From Lachnospiraceae bacterium (lineage in GTDB: Bacteria > Bacillota > Clostridia > Lachnospirales > Lachnospiraceae): 63,309 nucleotides of DNA. The stretch lies in contig JAFWDM010000124.1 in assembly GCA_017513005.1 (NCBI GenBank), forward strand, positions 1 through 63,309. The letters run 5' to 3'. The position numbers and the translations under genes were made by a program. The notes beneath the pieces are model-generated. The model saw nothing but the letters and a program-made list of their open reading frames with translations. It was not told the DNA's origin and made no database searches. Of this stretch, positions 43,376 through 50,472 are shown piece after piece (within the stretch, counting starts at the first letter, position 1; every line of letters starts with the position of its first letter).

Positions 43376-43394
43376 GAAAATGATTCTCATTTTC
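43376..43394. promoter_or_regulatory. Fur/Zur-type operator
   Basis: GAAAATGA-TTC-TCATTTTC is a perfect palindrome of 19 bp, close to the Fur-box class. It lies just downstream of the -10 element of the operon. Confidence 0.8.
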
Positions 43395-43405
43395 CTGCCA
43401 GTTGG

Positions 43406-43433
43406 ATTATACAGATTTCCTCTTACTTGTCAA
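43406..43433 (-). promoter_or_regulatory. Promoter of the fur-znuACB operon
   Basis: On the minus strand, a perfect TTGACA (43428-43433) and a perfect TATAAT (43406-43411) are spaced 16 bases. The TSS near 43399 falls at the operator edge. Confidence 0.85.
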
Positions 43434-43471
43434 TGTCCTATGATGAAAAAAAAGCCGCATCCTCGCGGATC

Positions 43472-43571
43472 GTTTATGCTTCATCGCGAAATTGTACCCA
43501 CGATGAAGCAGGTTCCCTGTTTTGCGCGCATATCTCACGACTGAGGTCACAGACATAGCGCGATGATAAAC
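43472..43571 (+). repeat. Dispersed repeat family B, copy 3
   Basis: 100 bp, from GTTTATGCTTCATCGCG to CGCGATGATAAAC (terminal inverted repeats), with ATTGTACCCACGATGAAGC and TCACGACTGAGGTCACAG inside, in the order of copy 1. It lies between the 69-aa membrane protein gene and the Fur promoter. Confidence 0.85.
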
Positions 43572-43652
43572 AAAAAAAGAGACAGAGAAGCGTCCCTGTC
43601 CCCCTGTCCGCGGATATCTCCTCCGGTCCCGGTCCGCCGGAGCACTGCAGTT

Positions 43653-43862
43653 CTAAGATAAGTCAGACTCATCCTCCCCTTCTGCAGGCTCAGCCATTCT
43701 GTCGTGATACATGCTGATCCGGCTTCGCAGCGTCTCCTCCTCCCGGTCAAAGCGTTTTTTGCGCAAAAACCATGAGACCGCCAGCGCCGCAAGTGCCGCT
43801 AACGGAACTATGTCCAGAAAAATACTGTTAAACGCGATCCATAGATCTTCTGCTGTGTGCAT
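43653..43862 (-). CDS. Small membrane protein (69 aa), end of the ECF operon
   Basis: One central hydrophobic helix (about 16-35, FLDIVPLAALAALAVSWFL) and a charged C-terminal tail. I chose the ATG at 43862, which has GGAGAAAGGC five bases upstream, over a GTG at 43913 that would overlap the preceding gene. It starts 22 bases after the 59-aa gene. Function unknown. Confidence 0.65.
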   Translation of the reverse strand: MHTAEDLWIAFNSIFLDIVPLAALAALAVSWFLRKKRFDREEETLRSRISMYHDRMAEPAEGEDESDLS

Positions 43863-43884
43863 GCCTTTCTCCGCGCCCTCCTGC

Positions 43885-44064
43885 TCAATGGTCTCCGCCG
43901 CTTTCTCCGGCACTCTTTCCGGCAGGCGTATCCTCGTCCTCGGAAAATTCCCGGATCAAATCGCTGCGATACTCCCGGCGCCGGCGTCCGCGCCGCCGCT
44001 CCGCAGCGATCAGCAGGATGACTGACGCGGCTGCAAATATCCACGCCACTAAATCCCCGATCAT
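43885..44064 (-). CDS. Very small membrane protein (59 aa)
   Basis: Reading the minus strand from an ATG at 44064 gives 59 residues: MIGDLVAWIFAAASVILLIA, then an Arg-rich stretch E-R-R-R-G-R-R-R-R-E-Y and an acidic end. The first 20 residues form one membrane helix and the positive run predicts the C-terminus inside. AGAAAGAG precedes the ATG. It is packed between two same-strand genes. Function unknown. Confidence 0.65.
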   Translation of the reverse strand: MIGDLVAWIFAAASVILLIAAERRRGRRRREYRSDLIREFSEDEDTPAGKSAGESGGDH

Positions 44065-44126
44065 CTCTTTCTTCCTCTTTCTGATTTGTTACAGCCCGAT
44101 CCTCTGTGTCCTGTGATCCCGTCCGC

Positions 44127-44594
44127 TCAGAGGATCTCCTTTTGCGCGAGGGCTGCCTCCCGCAGGAGCACGAACAGTCTTTTCTCCCGCCGGTCAAAAT
44201 AGATCGTGTACCCTGCTTCAGCCAAAAGTACGATCCCCATCATGGCAGCGTGGCGGGGTCCCGCCTTCGCAGGCGCCTCAGAGAAATTCGCGAGCGGTAT
44301 CTCTCCGTCCTCAATGATGATCTGGTCGTCGATCGAAAGCTCCTCCACCACTTCAATGGTGAGCCCTCCCTGCGGCGTATCCGCCCCGTCTGCTCCTTCG
44401 CTGTCAGCTTCCATCACGTTGTCTGTGCCGGCAGCCTCCGGGCCGGAAGCCGCTGCGGCCGGCAGCAGAAAACAAGTGCCGGCTGCCCTGTCCGCACAGG
44501 TTTCCGGGATCCCCGCGAGGGACAGCAGGACCACACAGAGCCCGGCTGCCATGCGAAGCAGCCGCCTGCACCCTTTTTTATCTGCACTCCACAC
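44127..44594 (-). CDS. Secreted/membrane-anchored hypothetical protein of the ECF operon
   Basis: A 155-aa protein. After a basic N-terminus there is a hydrophobic signal (RMAAGLCVVLLSLAGIPETCADRA), a Glu/Asp-rich middle (TIEVVEELSIDDQIIIEDGE) and a C-terminal helix (HAAMMGIVLLAEAGYTIYF) with a positive end. I chose a GTG at 44594 with AAAGGAGGAACAGCC before it; the frame is open to 44735 but crosses a large hairpin. No family recognised. Confidence 0.6.
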   Translation of the reverse strand: MWSADKKGCRRLLRMAAGLCVVLLSLAGIPETCADRAAGTCFLLPAAAASGPEAAGTDNVMEADSEGADGADTPQGGLTIEVVEELSIDDQIIIEDGEIPLANFSEAPAKAGPRHAAMMGIVLLAEAGYTIYFDRREKRLFVLLREAALAQKEIL

Positions 44595-44678
44595 GGCTGT
44601 TCCTCCTTTCACGTGCAAATGCCCTATCAGGCAATAAAATCTTTCAGTAAGAAGTTCCATTATTAAGAAAATCCGTAT

Positions 44679-44753
44679 CTGTTCAGCCCCCCGCGCCTCT
44701 GTCAGCCCGGGATTGCAGGTGCATAACACCTGCAATATGGGGGTGCTGAACAG
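44679..44753 (-). promoter_or_regulatory. Nested inverted repeat in the ECF operon
   Basis: CTGTTCAGCCCCC at 44679-44691 pairs with GGGGGTGCTGAACAG (44739-44753, one bulge), and inside it ATTGCAGGTG (44712-44721) pairs with CACCTGCAAT (44727-44736). It lies between the TM protein and the next gene and could end, pause or stabilise the transcript. Confidence 0.55.
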
Positions 44754-44801
44754 TTACGAAGATCCTCTATATAAAAAGACGGTGCGAACTGAGAAAAAGG
44801 G

Positions 44802-45602
44802 TCATCTGTTTTCTCCGACTCTGAGCGCCAGGTGCAGAATATTGCCGATATGGTCAGGGATATAGACATCCATGGTCCGTGACGGATAGGCAAAGACGAT
44901 CAGTCCGGTCTCCGGATCTGTGCGGACCGGCTCTATCTTCTTTTCCGGATCCGCCCCGATTCCGGTAAGAACCGCAGGATCGTCCTCTTCCCCGTCAGAT
45001 GCACCTGCAGAAGCCGGTCCCTCCGGTACCAGTATCCCGTAAGCCCTGTTCAGGTGGACGCCGGTACCCGCATCCTCCACATAGAGATGCACCTCACTGC
45101 CGGTGACCTCACTTCCGGTCAGCACCGGGCACTTGTGATCAACATCCGTGACCTCCACTTTCATAGCCGTATTCTGGCGGTTCATCAGGGCCACTTCGAC
45201 AGTCATCTCGCCGTTTCGGGTCGGCTCGACTGTAAAAGTCCTTGCATCTGCCTCATAGACCGGAAGGCTTTGTCCCTCTACATTTGCGGTCACACGATGC
45301 ACCGGAAGGAGCGACTGCACCTCGATCACATAGACAGGGAGCCTTCGTTCTCCGGCGGCTTCCACGCGCACGGAAAAGTCCGAGTCGATAAAGAGGAAGG
45401 GAAGCAGAAAAAACAGCACCAGCAGCGAGACCAGGATCCCCCGCTGCAGACCGAAGCGCTCCTTCCGGTAGATCGTATATGCGGATAAGGCCTCCATCGG
45501 CACACTGTTCGGCTTCCGGCCGCATTCTTTAAACACGGCGTTCAAAATATCTGTCGCCCGGTCCATGCCCAGTTCGGGAACCGTGTTTTTATTTTCTTTC
45601 AT
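44802..45602 (-). CDS. Single-pass membrane protein, probable anti-sigma factor
   Basis: A 266-aa protein. A 55-residue cytoplasmic N-terminal part (A-T-D-I-L-N-A-V-F-K-E-C-G) is followed by one membrane helix (about 56-75, GILVSLLVLFFLLPFLFI) and an extracellular part of beta-rich repeats (S-V-R-V-E-A-A-G-E-R-R-L-P-V-Y ... M-T-V-E-V-A-L-M-N). It directly follows the ECF sigma gene, the standard place for an anti-sigma factor. The ribosome site is AAAGGAGCACCACAGTC. Confidence 0.65.
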   Translation of the reverse strand: MKENKNTVPELGMDRATDILNAVFKECGRKPNSVPMEALSAYTIYRKERFGLQRGILVSLLVLFFLLPFLFIDSDFSVRVEAAGERRLPVYVIEVQSLLPVHRVTANVEGQSLPVYEADARTFTVEPTRNGEMTVEVALMNRQNTAMKVEVTDVDHKCPVLTGSEVTGSEVHLYVEDAGTGVHLNRAYGILVPEGPASAGASDGEEDDPAVLTGIGADPEKKIEPVRTDPETGLIVFAYPSRTMDVYIPDHIGNILHLALRVGENR

Positions 45603-45630
45603 GACTGTGGTGCTCCTTTGAACGTTACAG

Positions 45631-45649
45631 TTCAGGTGGGTCTGTACTG
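45631..45649 (-). repeat. Fragment of dispersed repeat family A (reverse)
   Basis: TTCAGGTGGGTCTGTACTG is the complement of the family A 5' end CAGTACAGACCCRCCTGAA. Nothing else of the element remains here. Confidence 0.5.
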
Positions 45650-45673
45650 CAGCCTTTGGTCTCTTACGTCCGG

Positions 45674-45737
45674 CAGTTTGGGAGAAATCCAGTTTGGAAG
45701 AAATCCGGTTTGGGAAAAATCAATTTGTAAGAAATTC
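45674..45737. repeat. 16-bp tandem repeat (four units) after the sigma gene
   Basis: Units of CAGTTTGGGAGAAATC start at 45674, 45690, 45706 and 45722 with increasing divergence. The last unit overlaps the sigma stop codon. Confidence 0.8.
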
Positions 45738-46341
45738 AGAAGATCGTCTTCTGCAGATGCTTTTTCCCCGCCCGCAGATATCGTTTCACGGTGCTTCTGC
45801 TGATATTCAGCGTATCTCCGATCTCATCCAGTGTCATGCTCTGGTAATACTTCATCAGGATCACCTGCGACTCCACCAGCGGCAGATTCATAACCTGCCG
45901 GAGGATATATTTCCTGTTGTCCACCGCCAGCACCTCGTCCTCGGGAAGCCCGTATCCGGAATGTGCTTCTGCTCCGGGCAGGTCCTGCGGCGCCCCGCTG
46001 CTGATCTCACGAAGGCGCTTCTCCTGCATCTCGTAACAGACGCGGAAGTTGATCTGGCCCAGCCAGGCGATGAAAAGATCCGGGTTCTGCAGCCTTCCGA
46101 GCCCCCTGAGGGCACGGATAAAAGATTCCTGGAGCGCGTCCTGCGCCAGATGAACATCCTTCAGATATCTGCAGGAATAGGCATACTGTCGCTGATAGGT
46201 CGCAGCATAAAGCTCAGCGAAAGCATTGCTGCTGCCCCGCTGCGCTTTTACGACCAGGTCATTCAGATATGCATAGTCCAGGATTTCCACGCCGCCCCTC
46301 TTTTCTCCGGTCCCCGGATCTGCTTCGTCTTTTTTCTGCAT
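45736..46341 (-). CDS. ECF-type RNA polymerase sigma factor
   Basis: A 201-aa protein with sigma-70 regions 2 (A-F-A-E-L-Y-A-A-T-Y ... L-K-D-V-H-L-A-Q-D-A-L-Q-E-S-F-I-R-A-L) and 4 (L-P-L-V-E-S-Q-V-I-L-M-K-Y-Y-Q-S-M-T-L-D-E-I-G-D-T-L-N-I-S-R-S-T-V-K-R) and no region 3, hence ECF. The first 17 residues are weakly conserved and a GTG at 46290 is a possible later start. It heads the operon with the membrane protein and three small proteins. Confidence 0.9.
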   Translation of the reverse strand: MQKKDEADPGTGEKRGGVEILDYAYLNDLVVKAQRGSSNAFAELYAATYQRQYAYSCRYLKDVHLAQDALQESFIRALRGLGRLQNPDLFIAWLGQINFRVCYEMQEKRLREISSGAPQDLPGAEAHSGYGLPEDEVLAVDNRKYILRQVMNLPLVESQVILMKYYQSMTLDEIGDTLNISRSTVKRYLRAGKKHLQKTIF

Positions 46342-46421
46342 GGCGCTGTCAGGATCCCGGTTGAGACCTCCGGACAGGTGCCTTGTGACAGCCTTCTAAC
46401 ATGGGAATGTTTTTGCGTCCA

Positions 46422-47153
46422 TCACTCTTCTGTCCGTTTGTGGACCTCGTCCTGCGACGCCCTGTGGTCCGAGAGAGCCACCAGCTCCACCAGACTTTTT
46501 ACGCTGCTCTCCTCATCGAACGCAACGCCGACCGCGTAGACGAGGGGGACTTTTCCATCTGTCTCGCGGCGGCCTTCGAGCTGCTCCACTTCCAGAAGAA
46601 AATCGGAGATGATCTCGTGGCTGCAGGAACGGAAGATGGCCAGGAACTTATTTCCGCCGTTGCGGCCGATGAAGCAGTTGGTCGCGCCCTCCGGGGCCCC
46701 CTTGATCCGTGCAGCTTCCGTGAGGATCTCCGAGAACTCCCGGATCGCTTCGTCCCCGCCCTCATGACCGTACTGCTGGTTGATCTGCGTCAGATTGATG
46801 AGGTCCAGCGTGATGCATCCCATCTCCTTGGGCATGCGCCTGTGCAGATACTGGGAGATATAGGCATCACAGCTGTAACGGTTTGCGACACCGGTCAGCG
46901 TATCCGAATAGATTGCCTGGTCCAGGGCCAGATTCTCCCGCTTCAGATCCGTATAGGAACCGAAATCCAGGAACATAAAGACAAAGGACAGGCCCATGAG
47001 GAGCCAGAGGATTCCGCTGAGCAGGCGCACATGCGGGTCGGATGCGATCGTCTGGTACAGTGCGTCATCCCGGAAGATCGTGACCAATGCGATCACTGTC
47101 AACAAAATATAAAGCACCAGCTGTATGGTTTTGATCCACTCAAATCGTTTCAT
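46422..47153 (-). CDS. Membrane protein with a degenerate GGDEF domain
   Basis: A 243-aa protein. Two membrane helices (about 8-30 and 43-65) precede a GGDEF-family domain (D-T-L-T-G-V-A-N-R-Y-S-C-D-A). The active-site motif reads G-G-N-K-F instead of G-G-D/E-E-F, and the I-site is absent. It is therefore unlikely to make c-di-GMP and may bind a nucleotide. The ribosome site is CGGAGAAACAG. It is on the same strand as the sigma gene, 80 bases upstream. Confidence 0.78.
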   Translation of the reverse strand: MKRFEWIKTIQLVLYILLTVIALVTIFRDDALYQTIASDPHVRLLSGILWLLMGLSFVFMFLDFGSYTDLKRENLALDQAIYSDTLTGVANRYSCDAYISQYLHRRMPKEMGCITLDLINLTQINQQYGHEGGDEAIREFSEILTEAARIKGAPEGATNCFIGRNGGNKFLAIFRSCSHEIISDFLLEVEQLEGRRETDGKVPLVYAVGVAFDEESSVKSLVELVALSDHRASQDEVHKRTEE

Positions 47154-47267
47154 AGCTCGCTGTTTCTCCGGCCATCAGATATTCCACCATCAGATAATCC
47201 ATCCGATATGGTTCAACATTTCTCAGGTACTGTTCACGAATCGTCCTTTACTGTTCACGCTCTCCCG

Positions 47268-47846
47268 TTACTCCACCAGCCGGATCCGGCCGCCGCCGAT
47301 CCGCAACAGAAGCCTTCCCTTGATCTGCCGCAGATTCACTTCACCGAATCTGCGCGAATCCATGGAGACCATACGGTTATCTCCCAGGACGAACACATTT
47401 CCCCGGCGCACTTTATAGGGATAGATCACGGCCCCGCTCTCCTCGAGCGTCTCGCCCTGCGCCCATTTGTCGATCAGTTCTTCCCCGTTGACGTATACTC
47501 TTCCGTCCCGCAGGTCCACTTCGTCGCCGCCGACTGCCGCAACTCTTTTTACATAGTAGTCGCCTGAGGGCACCCGGATCGAGATCACGTCCCCGGGCAC
47601 ATATTCCCTCTCCATCCGGAAATAGACGACCAGGTCCCCGTTCTTCAGATGAGGCTCCATGGAATCTCCGCCGACGACAGACAGCCCGATGACAAACCGG
47701 AATATGACAAACAGAACTGCAATGAGAACGATAAAATGGATCGAGTCATGCAGCCAGCCCAGCTTGTATGCATTATATTTTTCCAGCACCCGTCCTTCCG
47801 GGCTCAAACCGCTGCTCCAGCCTCTTTCCATGTCCATTTCCTGCAT
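47268..47846 (-). CDS. lepB: Type I signal peptidase
   Basis: A 192-aa S26 peptidase. Visible: the membrane helix LIAVLFVIFRFVIGL, the Ser motif V-V-G-G-D-S-M-E-P (about 58-66), the Lys general base V-P-S-G-D-Y-Y-V-K-R-V (about 93-103) and the box E G-D-N-R-M-V-S-M-D-S-R (about 156-166). It starts 2 bases after the stop of the AAA/CYTH gene and its ribosome site lies in that gene's end, so translation is coupled. Confidence 0.9.
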   Translation of the reverse strand: MQEMDMERGWSSGLSPEGRVLEKYNAYKLGWLHDSIHFIVLIAVLFVIFRFVIGLSVVGGDSMEPHLKNGDLVVYFRMEREYVPGDVISIRVPSGDYYVKRVAAVGGDEVDLRDGRVYVNGEELIDKWAQGETLEESGAVIYPYKVRRGNVFVLGDNRMVSMDSRRFGEVNLRQIKGRLLLRIGGGRIRLVE

Positions 47847-47848
47847 TT

Positions 47849-48949
47849 TCAGCTCTCCGGGCCGCGGTCCGCAAGCGCCGCTATTTCATACCGGGGATCC
47901 TCCGTCACGTCCCGGAGCGCCCTGACAAAAGGAGGGATCTGCACGGGCTCCCCCTCTTCCCGGAGCGATACCTCCAGGAGAGCCAGCCCCTTCCGGAAGG
48001 GGTACAGGTCGATCGCAAAATACTGTCCTTCCCGGGCCAGGCAGTAGCGTGTCTTCCGGATCAGGCGCTTTTGGGGATCCGCATTGGAGAGGAACTGCCC
48101 ATACTCTCGCTCCGTCAGGCGCCCCTCTGCCTCGAGGCGTTTTTTTCCGCCCGCCAGCCTCTTTCTCGTGAGATAGAACATCTCACCGCTCTCGCTCACG
48201 CGTCTGCGGATCCGGATCTCCTCCTCCGGCGCGGACCGCAGATAGACCTGCTCGATCTCTTCGCGGTGGCAGCCCGGAATGTTCTCCAGAACGGCGGGAT
48301 CCGGATACTCCAGCAGATACCGGCGCCGGATCTCATAGGGCACAGGCTCTCCCAGAAAGGCCGCGATCTCCGCGACCAGATGGTCCATCTTATCCTCGAA
48401 TCCGTTGAGGTTCTCGATGATCCTGAAATACGGATGCTTCGACCAGGCAGCGATCACACGGTCATCCAATGCCGCCGCCTGGGCCGGATCCTCATCCCGG
48501 ACGGCATTTGTCTCCGCTCCGTAGTAGATCAGGGCGTTTTTGGCCGTCGTCTCGAGATGGAAGACTGCGTCATAGCCTGCAAGCAGCTCCTCCTCCGTCA
48601 CGCCGAGCACCCTGAGTGCCTGGTCAAACTCCTCGTCTGTCATATAGGCGCGGTTGTCCAGAAAGCCTCTGTCGCAGACGATCAGGACCTTTGCCTCTGC
48701 AGCTTCGATATCCCTCGCAGCGCTCTCGAAGATCTTCTCCTTTTCAAACTGGAGCTTCATCTGGAAAATCTGGTAGGCCAGGGACGAGGAACAGCGCGCG
48801 GGGGTGATCCCGGCTGTCTTCATCTCCGTCGCGGGCTCCGTCAGAAAAAGAAGGAGGTAGCCCATCGCTTCAAACGCCTTCTGGATCCAGCTCATACCGG
48901 TCGTCTTGCCCGCACATGGACCGCCTGTAATAACGATTTTCCTGATCAC
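47849..48949 (-). CDS. AAA (NadR/Ttd14-like) ATPase fused to a CYTH domain
   Basis: A 366-aa protein. Residues 1-190 are a P-loop NTPase with G-G-P-C-A-G-K-T-T (about 8-16) of the AAA_28 type. The C-terminal part (E-I-R-R-R-Y-L-L-E-Y-P, Q-V-Y-L-R-S, I-R-I-R-R-R-V-S-E-S, K-R-L-I-R-K-T-R-Y, E-V-S-L-R-E) is a CYTH-type triphosphate tunnel domain. A GTG at 48949 follows the AGGAGGAGACGG site. Similar fusions are known from many anaerobes but have no agreed function. It is translationally coupled to lepB. Confidence 0.8.
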   Translation of the reverse strand: MIRKIVITGGPCAGKTTGMSWIQKAFEAMGYLLLFLTEPATEMKTAGITPARCSSSLAYQIFQMKLQFEKEKIFESAARDIEAAEAKVLIVCDRGFLDNRAYMTDEEFDQALRVLGVTEEELLAGYDAVFHLETTAKNALIYYGAETNAVRDEDPAQAAALDDRVIAAWSKHPYFRIIENLNGFEDKMDHLVAEIAAFLGEPVPYEIRRRYLLEYPDPAVLENIPGCHREEIEQVYLRSAPEEEIRIRRRVSESGEMFYLTRKRLAGGKKRLEAEGRLTEREYGQFLSNADPQKRLIRKTRYCLAREGQYFAIDLYPFRKGLALLEVSLREEGEPVQIPPFVRALRDVTEDPRYEIAALADRGPES

Positions 48950-49175
48950 CCGTCTCCTCCTGTTTCCTCACACGCCCCTGCCATCCCGGAAACCATATAT
49001 AGGAAATTGTATCATTTCATCCCTGCTGCGTAAACCGTCACGGAGGGGATTTCCCCCTCCGGGTACCGGTTAAGGGGTACCGGCTGCCGCTCGGGCCGGT
49101 TCGAAACCGGAGATGAGAGGAGGGTCTGCGCAGCAGCACGGTCAACTCGCTTCCTGCCGGAACATAAAAGATAAA
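48950..49175. other. Structured intergenic region upstream of the AAA/CYTH gene
   Basis: Contains an inverted GGAGGGG / CCCCTCC (near 49040-49060), a repeated GGTACCGG and a CCGGTTTCGAACCGG-type palindrome. No gene seen; it is the promoter side of the AAA/CYTH-lepB unit. Confidence 0.4.
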
Positions 49176-49219
49176 AAGGATGGTTTGCTGATCCATCGGC
49201 GGATCAGCAAACCATCCTT
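49176..49219 (-). terminator. Terminator of cysK
   Basis: On the minus strand, a perfect 19-bp stem (AAGGATGGTTTGCTGATCC and complement) with a 6-base loop is followed by TTTTTATCTTTT. Confidence 0.92.
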
Positions 49220-49285
49220 CCTGTTTCATCCTCTATGCCTGCACACGGTTTCCCGTCTGCCCTCCCCGTGCCCCGCAGGCCGGGT

Positions 49286-50215
49286 TTATTCTCCAAACAG
49301 CGGTGTGGAGAAATATCTCTCCGCCGTGTCGGGCAGGACTGTCACGACCGTCTTCCCCTCCCCGAGTTTTGCAGCCAGCTTCAGCGCGGCCGCCACATTC
49401 GTACCGGAGGAGATCCCGACCATCAGGCCCTCCTCTCTGGCGAGGCGTTTGGATGTCTCGATCGCCTCGGAATCCGTCGTGATGCAGATCTCATCATATA
49501 TCTCGCGGTTCAGGATATCCGGAAGGATACCGTCCCCGATACCCATCTGCAGGTGCGTCCCGATCGTACCGCCCGCCAGGATCGCCGCATTTTCAGGCTC
49601 CACCGCCCAGATCTCGATGTCCGGATTGTGGTCCTTCAGGACCTCTCCGATGCCTGTCAGGGTGCCTCCGGTCCCGATGCCGCTGCAGAAACCATGGATC
49701 GGTCCGCCCACCTGGTCCAGGATCTCCTGCGCCGTGAAATTCTTCTGGGCCATCGTGTTGTTGGGATTAGAGAACTGCTGCGGGACGAAGACCTTGGGAT
49801 TCTTTTTCTGCAGCCGCAGCGCTGTCTGCAGGCACTCGTCTATGCAGGCACCGATATCGCCCGCGTCATGGATCAGCTGCACCTCTGCACCGTAGTGGCG
49901 CACGAACTTTGCGCGCTCCTCGCTGACGGAATCCGGCATGATGATGATCGTCCGGTATCCCTTGACAGCCCCAACCAGTGCAAGGCCGATCCCCTGGTTG
50001 CCGCTTGTCGGCTCGACGATGATCGAGTCCGGGCCGATCAGACCGTCCTTCTCCGCCTGTTCGATCATGTTAAGTGCTGTTCTCGTCTTGATGGATCCGC
50101 CTACGTTCAGGCCTTCCACCTTGACTAGGATCCTCGCGCTTCCAGGCGCCGGCATGCGCCTGAGCTCCACCATGGGTGTGTTGCCGACTGCTTCCAGAAT
50201 ATTATGATAAATCAC
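49286..50215 (-). CDS. cysK: Cysteine synthase (O-acetylserine sulphhydrylase)
   Basis: A 309-aa PLP enzyme. The PLP lysine is in G-G-S-I-K-T-R-T-A (about 40-48), the substrate loop in E-P-T-S-G-N-Q-G-I-G (about 68-77), the phosphate loop in G-I-G-T-G-G-T-L-T-G. A GTG at 50215 with GAAAGGG upstream begins the gene, and the leader is a long inverted repeat. It makes L-cysteine from O-acetylserine and sulphide. Confidence 0.95.
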   Translation of the reverse strand: MIYHNILEAVGNTPMVELRRMPAPGSARILVKVEGLNVGGSIKTRTALNMIEQAEKDGLIGPDSIIVEPTSGNQGIGLALVGAVKGYRTIIIMPDSVSEERAKFVRHYGAEVQLIHDAGDIGACIDECLQTALRLQKKNPKVFVPQQFSNPNNTMAQKNFTAQEILDQVGGPIHGFCSGIGTGGTLTGIGEVLKDHNPDIEIWAVEPENAAILAGGTIGTHLQMGIGDGILPDILNREIYDEICITTDSEAIETSKRLAREEGLMVGISSGTNVAAALKLAAKLGEGKTVVTVLPDTAERYFSTPLFGE

Positions 50216-50226
50216 TGTGTTTCCCT

Positions 50227-50308
50227 TTCTAAATGATAATCAGCCCTTTTCGTTCATTGTGCCGGACTGCCTTCCGGCACGCATACTTTACAAGAATATC
50301 ATTTAGAA
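50227..50308 (-). promoter_or_regulatory. Structured leader of cysK
   Basis: TTCTAAATGATA (50227-50238) and its exact complement (50297-50308) close a long stem around an inner hairpin, GTGCCGGA / TCCGGCAC (50259-50280). The ribosome site GAAAGGG follows the outer 3' arm, partly inside it. This is the shape of a translation-controlling leader. I do not recognise a known riboswitch. Confidence 0.5.
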
Positions 50309-50360
50309 GGGACTTGTGCAAGCAGGACATTCTGCCTATCTGACTGCTAGGTGTTTTGCC

Positions 50361-50434
50361 GTTACAGTACAGACCCGCCTGAAGCCTCGAGGTGTTTTTC
50401 GCGGCTTTTTCGCGAAAAACCCGAGTGGAACGGC
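50361..50434 (+). repeat. Dispersed repeat family A, copy 2
   Basis: GTTACAGTACAGACCCGCCT, CCTCGAGG, GTTTTTCGCG / CGCGAAAAAC hairpin, GAGTGGAACGGC, in the same order as copy 1. It begins GCCGTT and ends AACGGC, so it has short terminal inverted repeats. Confidence 0.88.
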
Positions 50435-50472
50435 AGGAGCACATTTGCCCTCACCTTTACCCGGTCCGGGAT

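Noticed and set aside
43325-43390. Upstream ATG for the Fur-family regulator
   Set aside because: This start would place codons within the operator and just after the promoter; the ATG at 43324 has a perfect GGAGG site.
46290-46341. Later GTG start for the ECF sigma factor
   Set aside because: The purine-rich site is only about three bases before the GTG, too close for a ribosome site, so the ATG at 46341 was kept with the alternative noted.
49085-49125. tRNA-like GGTTCGAAACC loop
   Set aside because: No acceptor, D or anticodon arm could be matched on either strand; it is only part of a GC palindrome.
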